Assembly (NCBI GenBank): GCA_030536165.1
Contig: JAUNQM010000034.1
Coordinates: 1-12,427 of the forward strand
Direction of reading: 5' to 3'
Source: Prevotellaceae bacterium
Lineage (GTDB): Bacteria > Bacteroidota > Bacteroidia > Bacteroidales > Bacteroidaceae
DNA: 12,427 bases
The position numbers were made by a program, and so were the translations under genes. The notes under the pieces are model-generated. The model had not been told where the DNA came from. It searched no databases and saw nothing but the letters and a program-made list of their open reading frames with translations. How positions within the stretch are numbered: the first letter of the stretch is position 1; each line of letters begins with the position of its first letter. Below are positions 7,281 through 12,427 of the stretch, piece after piece.

Positions 7281-7311
7281 AAAAAAAGTCCGCTATTTCA
7301 CAATAGTGGAC
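7281..7311 (-). terminator. Rho-independent terminator on the - strand
   Basis: Read on the - strand, a 10-bp stem with one G-T wobble and a 4-nt loop (7311-7302 with 7297-7288) is followed directly by seven T residues (7287-7281). On the + strand the hairpin is followed by CTTTACTAAAA, so it is directional. No annotated - strand gene lies upstream of it, which is the main argument for a small transcript at 7281-7415. Confidence 0.75.
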
Positions 7312-7415
7312 CTTTACTAAAAATAACCTAAAACTAAAACTTATACTATGAAAACAATCTATTTACTTTTATCAATCTTTTTACCTTTGAAAAAACTTTT
7401 CTATTTCTTCTTAGC
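7281..7415 (-). ncRNA. Candidate small RNA
   Basis: A - strand transcript starting near 7415 and stopping at the terminator at 7281-7311 would be about 130 nt. Its predicted -7 box TACCTTTG (7428-7421) fits the Bacteroidetes TAnnTTTG consensus. The -33 position has only TTTT (7451-7448, 19-nt spacer), a three-of-four match. No - strand reading frame with coding character was seen in this interval. A - strand terminator with no other gene to serve supports a free-standing small RNA. The same DNA also carries a 32-codon frame on the + strand (7348-7446), so the interpretation is not exclusive. This is an inference without expression data. Confidence 0.35.
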
Positions 7416-7446
7416 GAGTGCAAAGGTACATCCTTTTTTGCAATAA
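7348..7446 (+). CDS. Possible 32-residue hydrophobic small protein
   Basis: The frame reads MKTIYLLLSIFLPLKKLF...PFLQ and is mostly hydrophobic with two lysines in the middle, like a short membrane peptide or a detached signal sequence. It is preceded by an A-rich leader (ACCTAAAACTAAAACTTATACT) typical of Bacteroidales translation starts, and by the hairpin at 7288-7311. I recognise no family. It overlaps the candidate small RNA on the other strand, and the A/T-rich composition makes chance hydrophobic frames likely. No + strand promoter of the TAnnTTTG type was found immediately upstream. Confidence 0.2.
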   Translation: MKTIYLLLSIFLPLKKLFYFFLASAKVHPFLQ

Positions 7447-7451
7447 TAAAA
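7421..7451 (-). promoter_or_regulatory. Possible promoter of the - strand small transcript
   Basis: TACCTTTG (7428-7421 on the - strand) matches the Bacteroidetes -7 element. The upstream TTTT at 7451-7448 is an imperfect -33 element with 19-nt spacing. It would start transcription near 7415, heading to the terminator at 7281. Confidence 0.35.
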
Positions 7452-7508
7452 CACTAACAATCAATGTTTATGCATAAAATGCCATTTTGTTGATTTTTAT
7501 CAAACACC

Positions 7509-7522
7509 TTGACGTAAGTCAA
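7509..7522. other. Inverted repeat TTGAC-GTAA-GTCAA
   Basis: A 5-bp perfect dyad with a 4-nt centre lies about 150 nt upstream of the symporter promoter. It could be a regulator site or chance. The rest of 7447-7674 is A/T-rich, holds no supported gene, and shows two more weak dyads (AAAATG-C-CATTTT at 7476-7488, CGTTT-CGAT-AAACG at 7641-7654). Confidence 0.2.
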
Positions 7523-7674
7523 TATAGAAAATAGTGACCTGAAGTTTAAATACTATGATTGTCTGCCAATTCTCTACCTTTTCTCTGCCCTTTCTTCTAA
7601 TAGTGTTAGGAGATAAGTAGGAGAAAAGAGTTCTAATGACCGTTTCGATAAACGAAAAGATATTTGCCGTATAA

Positions 7675-7706
7675 TTTGCTTATATGGGTTGTTTTGCATA
7701 ATTTTG
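7675..7706 (+). promoter_or_regulatory. Bacteroidetes-type promoter for the symporter
   Basis: TTTG (7675-7678), a 20-nt spacer and TAATTTTG (7699-7706) match TTTG-N19-21-TAnnTTTG. Transcription should start near 7711-7713, leaving a leader of about 45 nt before the ATG at 7758. The in-frame ATG at 7689 lies upstream of this start point and so cannot be used from this promoter. Confidence 0.65.
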
Positions 7707-7757
7707 CAGATGATATCAACGAAGGTTGGCAGTTTCAATTTACAATTTACAATTAAT

Positions 7758-9251
7758 ATGTTAGTAAAAATTCTTTTAGTAGTCATCTTTTTCGGGATAA
7801 TGATTGGCGTTGGCACTTACTCTAAACGTATGTCAACAAGTGTCGATGGTTTCGTCCTCGGCGGACGTTCTGTAGGGCCGTGGCTTACGGCATTTGCCTT
7901 TGGCACCTCGTATTTCTCTGCTGTGGTCTTTGTGGGTTACGCAGGTCAGTTCGGGTGGAAATATGGTCTCTCCACCACTTGGATTGGTATTGGCAATGCC
8001 ATAATAGGCAGTACGTTGGCGTGGATGATACTTGGAAGCCGCACGCGCCAGATGACGCATTGGCTCAATTCGCGCACCATGCCCGACTTCTTTGAGAGCC
8101 GTTACATGAGCAAAAGTCTGAAAATCGCAGCGTCAATCATCATATTCATCTTCCTCATTCCTTACACTGCCTCTATTTATAATGGTATCGGGCGACTATT
8201 TGAAATGGGATTCGGCATCTCATTCCGCTGGTGCATCGTGCTCATGGCGGTGTTCACGGCTATCTATGTGGTGCTTGGCGGATACATGGCTACGGCGCTC
8301 AACGACTTCATTCAAGGTATGATAATGCTTGTGGGCATCGTGCTTATCATCGTTTTCGTGCTCAATCAGAAGGGCGGACTTACCGAGGCAAACCTGCAGA
8401 TGATGCTTCTGAGCGACGACGATGGCAACGTGGGCACGCTTGCAACTCTCTTTGGCCCTGACCCGTTGAACCTTTTGGGTGTAGTGATTCTTACTTCACT
8501 CGGCACGTGGGGATTGCCACAGATGATAGGCAAGTTCTATTCCATCAAGGACGAACGTGCCATTGAACGTGGCACGATTATTTCAACCGTCTTTGCCGTA
8601 ATCATTTCCTGCGGATGCTATTTCCTCGGTGGATTCGGCCGTTTATTCGATAATCCTACACTTCACAATGGCGGCAAAGTGCTTTATGATGCCATCGTGC
8701 CTTACATGTTGTCGGGATTGCCTGATGCTCTCATCGGACTTGTAATACTGCTTGTGTTGTCTGCGTCAATGTCCACGCTCGCATCTCTCGTGCTCACATC
8801 AAGTTCGACGATGACGCTCGACCTTATCAAGGGAAACATTATCAAGGAAATGAGTGAGCATAAACAGCTTCTGATTATGCGCGGACTTATCGTTGTATTT
8901 ATCATTATTTCTGTAATCATAGCCCTCGACCCACCTACGTTCATTGCCCAACTTATGGGTATCTCGTGGGGGGCATTGGCAGGTTCGTTCCTCGCACCAT
9001 TCCTTTACGGACTCTATTTCAAGGGTATAACCAAGGCTGCCGTGTGGGCAAGTTTCGTGGTCGGAGCAGGCTTCACGGTGGTAAACATGTTTGCCCACAT
9101 CATCGAGTCGCCTATCAATGCAGGTGCGGCAGCTATGCTTATCGGACTTGTTGTAGTGCCTATCGTGAGCCTATTCACAAAGCAATTAAATCGCAGCAAG
9201 GTTGACGAAATCTTCCGTTGCTACGAAAAGGAAGACGCAACTAAAGCGTAA
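7758..9251 (+). CDS. Sodium:solute symporter (SSS family)
   Basis: This 497-residue inner-membrane protein belongs to the SSS family (TC 2.A.21, PutP/SGLT type), which couples solute uptake to sodium entry. About a dozen hydrophobic helices are visible. The family signature GGYMATALNDFIQG (174-187) is present, and so is SASMSTLASL (335-344), whose Ser339/Thr340 align with the sodium-coordinating Ser340/Thr341 of E. coli PutP. The TM2 acidic residue of PutP is not evident; that region reads TAFAFGTSYFSAV. The solute cannot be predicted. I chose the ATG at 7758 over 7689 because the promoter at 7675-7706 places the transcript start between them. The split glycosyltransferase gene starts 20 nt downstream and is probably co-transcribed. 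Confidence 0.92.
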   Translation: MLVKILLVVIFFGIMIGVGTYSKRMSTSVDGFVLGGRSVGPWLTAFAFGTSYFSAVVFVGYAGQFGWKYGLSTTWIGIGNAIIGSTLAWMILGSRTRQMTHWLNSRTMPDFFESRYMSKSLKIAASIIIFIFLIPYTASIYNGIGRLFEMGFGISFRWCIVLMAVFTAIYVVLGGYMATALNDFIQGMIMLVGIVLIIVFVLNQKGGLTEANLQMMLLSDDDGNVGTLATLFGPDPLNLLGVVILTSLGTWGLPQMIGKFYSIKDERAIERGTIISTVFAVIISCGCYFLGGFGRLFDNPTLHNGGKVLYDAIVPYMLSGLPDALIGLVILLVLSASMSTLASLVLTSSSTMTLDLIKGNIIKEMSEHKQLLIMRGLIVVFIIISVIIALDPPTFIAQLMGISWGALAGSFLAPFLYGLYFKGITKAAVWASFVVGAGFTVVNMFAHIIESPINAGAAAMLIGLVVVPIVSLFTKQLNRSKVDEIFRCYEKEDATKA

Positions 9252-9271
9252 ATAAATTAGTAAATCAGCAA

Positions 9272-9631
9272 ATGAAATTCACTTTTGTTCCATCAGGTGG
9301 GCTTGGCAACAGGATGATGTCCGTTGCCTCAGCCTATACTTTAGCAAGCCGCATAGGAGCAGAACTACGCATTTTGTGGTTTCGCGATTGGGCATTGAGA
9401 GCACCGTTTTCATCAATATTCAAGCCTTTGCGTGCTAATAATGTAACTCTTTGCGAACAGAACTTGAAGCATCTGCTCATCAACGACCGACCACGAAAGA
9501 AAAACTTCTTCTTTCCGCTATTGCCGGAGATGATACTATATGATAGCCATCTTGGTGAAAATGAGGTATATAAAATAGGTACTGGGGGGGTAATTTTGAG
9601 CAATGGACATCAGGGAAGAACTGTTGGATGA
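9272..9631 (+). CDS. Fucosyltransferase-like protein, N-terminal part (frameshifted)
   Basis: These 119 codons start with a GGLGNRMMSVASAYTLA segment (residues 9-25), the nucleotide-sugar-site-like glycine loop seen at the N-terminus of alpha-1,2/alpha-1,6 fucosyltransferase-fold proteins. The reading is homologous-looking up to about residue 103 and then, past the seven-G tract at 9584-9590, runs into an unrelated tail (VILSNGHQGRTVG) and stops. The rest of the enzyme continues in the next frame at 9628. A -1 shift at the G tract, or a tract of 5 or 8 G, would give one protein of about 275 residues. It starts 20 nt after the symporter. As it stands it lacks the HxRRxD motif and should be inactive alone. 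Either a disrupted gene, a phase-variable OFF state, or a sequencing artefact. Confidence 0.7.
   Translation: MKFTFVPSGGLGNRMMSVASAYTLASRIGAELRILWFRDWALRAPFSSIFKPLRANNVTLCEQNLKHLLINDRPRKKNFFFPLLPEMILYDSHLGENEVYKIGTGGVILSNGHQGRTVG
9584..9590 (+). repeat. Seven-G homopolymer at the frameshift point
   Basis: The tract lies exactly where the reading must move from the frame of 9272 to the frame of 9628. The shift is confined to 9574-9631, because a TAA at 9571-9573 closes the second frame upstream and a TGA at 9629-9631 closes the first. A GGG codon at 9587-9589 can re-pair perfectly at 9586-9588, so -1 slippage is mechanically possible. Confidence 0.8.
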
Positions 9632-10095
9632 GTGCTTTTTCAAAGTTTCAAGACTTCGATGACTCGCTCTATTCGTTCCTGTTTCAACCCGTTGATGAAG
9701 TCGAGGAAAGGATAAAAGTGCTGACATCGTCGTTCTCAGACCATACGTTTGGCTTCCACATTCGTCGTACAGACCATGCTGTGTCGATAGCCGAAAGCCC
9801 TACGCAGCTTTTTATTGACAAGGCAAAGGAATGTATCGATACTTACTCCGATTGCCGTTTGTTCCTTGCTACCGACGACGAATCCGAGAAGGAAGAGTTT
9901 AGACGTCTGTTTGGTGAACGCCTTATCACCTCGTCCGATGCTGCATCACGCAACAGTATAGACGGCATACGTGGAGGTGTAGCAGAAATGTGGTCGCTGT
10001 CAAAGGCACAGCAAATCTACGGTTCATCACGCAGCACATTCTCAATCCTCGCATCGAAGATAGGAGCGATACCTCTTACTGTGCTAAAGCTGTAG
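9628..10095 (+). CDS. Fucosyltransferase-like protein, C-terminal part (frameshifted)
   Basis: This 155-codon frame carries the diagnostic HIRRTD (residues 44-49), matching the HxRRxD GDP-fucose-binding motif of the NodZ/FUT8/GT11-like fold, followed by an FLATDDESE strand-turn (78-86) and a late SSRSTFSILAS segment that corresponds to the third conserved motif. Coding signal continues upstream of the ATG in the same frame to 9574, confirming that it is the remainder of the gene starting at 9272. The ATG at 9628 overlaps the TGA of the first part (ATGA), so coupled translation of a separate C-terminal fragment is formally possible. The likely role is transfer of fucose or a related sugar to a cell-surface glycan; donor and acceptor are inferred from fold only. 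Confidence 0.7.
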   Translation: MSAFSKFQDFDDSLYSFLFQPVDEVEERIKVLTSSFSDHTFGFHIRRTDHAVSIAESPTQLFIDKAKECIDTYSDCRLFLATDDESEKEEFRRLFGERLITSSDAASRNSIDGIRGGVAEMWSLSKAQQIYGSSRSTFSILASKIGAIPLTVLKL

Positions 10096-10186
10096 CGACC
10101 GACAATCCTACTTCAAGGCTCGCACATTAGGTATAAGATAAGATTAAGAATAGGTACCTTTACTGCTATATGCATTGACAATGCCT

Positions 10187-10297
10187 TTCACACCTAAGGT
10201 GTTTTGCGTGTCACACCTAAGGTGTGAGGGGTGGTAACACCTCTGGTGTGAAAGCAGTTACACCAGAGGTATGAAAAGCTCAACACCTTAGGTGTGG
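10187..10297 (+). repeat. 111-bp five-unit structured repeat, copy 2
   Basis: The copy is the same length and orientation as 1897-2007, with three differences: A1954 to T10244, T1975 to A10265 and A1991 to C10281. The first two positions pair with each other in the hairpin of units 3 and 4, so the 11-bp stem stays perfect while the dyad symmetry inside units 3 and 4 is reduced. It lies 91 nt after the glycosyltransferase stop and 83 nt before the DUF1593 start. The rest of that intergenic region (10096-10380) shows no promoter consensus or gene that I can support. Confidence 0.85.
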
Positions 10298-10380
10298 AGG
10301 GCTGAGAGAAAGGACAGCGGGTATGGTGACATCGCACTCGTTATTCTGAATGTATGCAAAGATGTGATAAATAGTGTATT

Positions 10381-11721
10381 ATGAAATTTTCAATTGTTAA
10401 GTATTGCATTGCGGCAATATTGTCTTTTTCTGTGTCAGCAGCAATGGCTTTGGAGCCGAACCAAATTCATCAGAAACAGAAATATCGCATCCTCATTTCG
10501 ACCGACATAGGTGGTACTGACCCTGACGACAACCAGTCGTTCATGCACTATCTGCTTTATTCTAATGAGTTTGATTGCGAAGGACTTGTGTCGTCTCCGT
10601 CGTATGGTGACGGCAGTGCGGCAGAGATGATTCGCATGATTGGACTTTACGAAAAGGACTTGCCTGTGCTCTGTCAGCATGCTGAGGGATGGCCTACGGC
10701 AGATTACCTGCGTTCGATAGCGAAGCAAGGTCGCCACGGTGCAGCTCCGATGTGTGGGTATTCAACTGCGACAGAAGGGTCGGAATGGATAGTGAAGTGT
10801 GCGCAGAGGGATGATGAACGCCCATTGTACGTACTTGTGTGGGGTGGACTCGACGATGTGGCGCAAGCTTTGCACGATGCTCCGCAGATTGCGAACAAGG
10901 TGCGGATTCATTGGATTGGAGGGCCGAACAAGAAATGGAGCTTGCCAAGCTATTGCTACATTGTGACGCATTTTCCAAACATCTGGTTCATAGAGAATAA
11001 TGAGTCTTATCGTGGTTTCATAGCAAACTACAAAAACAAAGACAAGCATCACGCAGGTTTCTACGAGTACTACGTCAAAGGAGCAGGCAACCTCGGTGCT
11101 GATTTCTACAACTATAAAGAGGGGCTGCCTAAACTCGGCGACACGCCTACGCTGCTCTACATGATGCACGGCGATGCCTCTGTGCCTGAACGAGAGTCGT
11201 GGGGTGGATCGTTTGAGAAGATACAATACAGTTCGCGCGTTGTTTTTGATAGACCTACAACTGCCAGTGACACAATACAACGCGACGGAATAATAGAGTG
11301 GCACTTCAAAGGACCAAAAATAAAGAAGGGAAAGTTTGAGGTAATGCACGAAAAGTGGTCGTCGGGAGCTGATAATGAGGTCGGACTCCTCACGGTTGAT
11401 AAACAGAAATGGCCTGTGTATTACCTCGGTAAAGGAAAATATATGTGCCGCTATGCCACATATAAGAATGGCGTGATAAACTATTCGATTGATGCTCCGA
11501 TAAAAGGGTTCCCAAAGCAGGAAGGGCAGTTTTTTGTTGAGAACGTGTTCCCTGGCAAACACCGTTCAACTGACTATAAGCTTGGCACTTCATGGTGGAG
11601 CGACCGCATTGATTCTACGCTCTACTCCGACCGAGAGAAATGTCAAGGAGCAAAGACGGTAGAAAAGTGGCGAGACGAGGTTATGGAAGACTGGGGCGCA
11701 CGCTGCGCATGGTTTAGATAA
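10381..11721 (+). CDS. Secreted DUF1593 nucleoside-hydrolase-like protein
   Basis: The 446-residue protein matches the DUF1593 family, whose N-terminal domain has the fold of inosine/uridine nucleoside hydrolases. The acidic metal-binding loop TDIGGTDPDDN (41-51; Asp42, Asp47, Asp49, Asp50) and the WGGLDDVAQAL segment (154-164) are intact. A C-terminal region from about 285 onward looks like a beta-rich accessory domain. Residues 1-23 form a signal peptide ending in SAAMA, so it is exported, probably to the periplasm. In Bacteroidetes such proteins often occur with plant-polysaccharide enzymes, which fits the GH127 in this window, but the true substrate of the family is not established. It ends 15 nt before the end of the convergent phosphatase gene. 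No promoter consensus was seen; the structured repeat lies 83 nt upstream. Confidence 0.85.
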   Translation: MKFSIVKYCIAAILSFSVSAAMALEPNQIHQKQKYRILISTDIGGTDPDDNQSFMHYLLYSNEFDCEGLVSSPSYGDGSAAEMIRMIGLYEKDLPVLCQHAEGWPTADYLRSIAKQGRHGAAPMCGYSTATEGSEWIVKCAQRDDERPLYVLVWGGLDDVAQALHDAPQIANKVRIHWIGGPNKKWSLPSYCYIVTHFPNIWFIENNESYRGFIANYKNKDKHHAGFYEYYVKGAGNLGADFYNYKEGLPKLGDTPTLLYMMHGDASVPERESWGGSFEKIQYSSRVVFDRPTTASDTIQRDGIIEWHFKGPKIKKGKFEVMHEKWSSGADNEVGLLTVDKQKWPVYYLGKGKYMCRYATYKNGVINYSIDAPIKGFPKQEGQFFVENVFPGKHRSTDYKLGTSWWSDRIDSTLYSDREKCQGAKTVEKWRDEVMEDWGARCAWFR

Positions 11722-11725
11722 TAAG

Positions 11726-11749
11726 AGAACTTCGGGCTAAAGAAGTTCT
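11726..11749. terminator. Hairpin between convergent genes
   Basis: AGAACTTC (11726-11733) and GAAGTTCT (11742-11749) form a perfect 8-bp stem with an 8-nt loop. It starts 4 nt after the DUF1593 stop and contains the stop codon of the convergent phosphatase. Neither side has a strong T-run (the - strand side is followed by CTTATTAT), so it is at best a weak bidirectional terminator. Confidence 0.35.
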
Positions 11750-12375
11750 TCTGGTGACGCGATGCAACATGTGGCGCCGTGAGAAAGTAGGCAGTCTTTG
11801 TCGCGAAAGCCCCAAAGTACACTTATGCAAGGTAGTGATGAGTTTTGTGCGGTGAGAATATCTACGTCGCTATCACCAACATACACAGCATTCTCACATG
11901 TCGCGTCGATTTCAGCAAGTGCTGCGCTAATCATGTCGGGCGAAGGTTTCCGACGAATGCCTATACGTTCACCGATGGCTGCACCGATATATTGGCTGAA
12001 GAATCTATTGTTCAATTCAGTTACAGCAGGTTGGAGTTTGTTGCTTACGATGGCCAACTGCTTTCCTCGACGATGCAACTCTGATATTGTCTCCATTATG
12101 CCTGAATAAGGTCGGGTATTGTCGAGGCTGTGTTCAAGATAGTGGTTTCGGAATGTTTCAAAGACTTTTATTGTCATACCATCTTTTGTACCTTGTGGCA
12201 CGGCACGTTCAATAAGCAGCCGCACACCATTACCTACGAACTGGCGCACTTCATCACGACTTCGCTCTGGCATGCAGAAGGTGCGAAGGGCATAGTTGAC
12301 GGAGTTTGTGAGGTCTTGCAACGTGTCAAGCAAAGTACCATCAAGGTCGAAGATGTAGGCTTCGTATTGCTGCAT
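11737..12375 (-). CDS. gph: HAD-family phosphatase, phosphoglycolate phosphatase-like
   Basis: The 212-residue cytoplasmic protein is a HAD subfamily IA hydrolase. Motif I is DLDGTLLDT (10-18) with nucleophile Asp10 and Asp12; motif II is Ser111-Asn112 (IVSNK); motif III is Lys143 (RRKPSPD); motif IV is GDSDVD (167-172). The helical cap lies between about 16 and 85. The family includes phosphoglycolate phosphatase, pyrophosphatase PpaX and sugar-phosphate phosphatases, and the closest overall resemblance is to Gph. Specificity within this family is hard to assign, so the gene symbol is provisional. It converges with the DUF1593 gene and the 3' ends are 15 nt apart. The 52 nt upstream to the window edge show no promoter consensus. 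Confidence 0.85.
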   Translation of the reverse strand: MQQYEAYIFDLDGTLLDTLQDLTNSVNYALRTFCMPERSRDEVRQFVGNGVRLLIERAVPQGTKDGMTIKVFETFRNHYLEHSLDNTRPYSGIMETISELHRRGKQLAIVSNKLQPAVTELNNRFFSQYIGAAIGERIGIRRKPSPDMISAALAEIDATCENAVYVGDSDVDILTAQNSSLPCISVLWGFRDKDCLLSHGATCCIASPEELL

Positions 12376-12427
12376 TTCAATTTTCGATTGTAAAGATGCC
12401 TGACCACGGGTAACTGCCAGGCTTCAA

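Noticed and set aside
6955..7674. tRNA, rRNA or a known riboswitch in the long intergenic block
   Set aside because: I found no cloverleaf with a T-arm GGTTC-type motif, no rRNA-like conserved stretch and no riboswitch core that I recognise.
7689..7757. Longer N-terminus for the symporter starting at 7689
   Set aside because: The -7 promoter box (7699-7706) lies inside this extension, so the transcript would start after that ATG. The extension MFCIILQM... does not resemble an SSS N-terminus.
10762..11562. 266-codon open frame on the - strand
   Set aside because: It is fully antisense to the DUF1593 gene, whose protein has a signal peptide and family motifs. The antisense product shows no recognisable domain.

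Overview
The window looks like chromosomal DNA from a member of Bacteroidales, most likely Prevotella/Segatella-like. Three things support this. Two promoters match the Bacteroidetes consensus TTTG-N19-20-TAnnTTTG (upstream of folP and of the symporter). The folP-cdaA gene pair is typical of Bacteroidetes. The gene repertoire includes a secreted GH127, a DUF1593 protein and a short-form Pta. The genus is an inference from overall look, not a proof.

Left part (1-2150): a secreted GH127 beta-L-arabinofuranosidase on the + strand is followed 15 nt after its stop by a 111-bp structured repeat (copy 1). Centre-left (2065-3060): an orphan PD-(D/E)XK nuclease-like gene on the - strand, with a strong intrinsic terminator. 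It is bracketed by CCCTCCCTTCGGG-type hairpin repeats.

Centre (3077-6933): four closely spaced - strand genes, transcribed folP - cdaA - pta - ackA with gaps of 24, 44 and 24 nt. They encode dihydropteroate synthase, the membrane diadenylate cyclase that makes c-di-AMP, phosphotransacetylase and acetate kinase. The last two form the acetate/ATP branch of fermentation. No terminator is visible between them, so one transcript is possible.

Intergenic block (6934-7757): about 800 nt without a convincing protein gene but full of structure. It holds the folP promoter, a degenerate family of hairpin repeats ending in a 14-nt direct repeat, a candidate small RNA on the - strand with a canonical terminator, and the symporter promoter.

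Right part (7758-12427): a sodium:solute symporter is followed 20 nt later by a fucosyltransferase-like gene split into two frames at a seven-G tract. Then come copy 2 of the 111-bp repeat, a secreted DUF1593 nucleoside-hydrolase-like protein, and a convergent HAD phosphatase (Gph-like).

The strongest unexplained signals are two. The first is the 111-bp element: its two copies differ at only three positions, and two of those are compensatory changes that keep an inter-unit hairpin paired. The second is the poly-G frameshift in the glycosyltransferase, which could be phase variation, programmed slippage or decay. No complete new defence or mobile system is evident.
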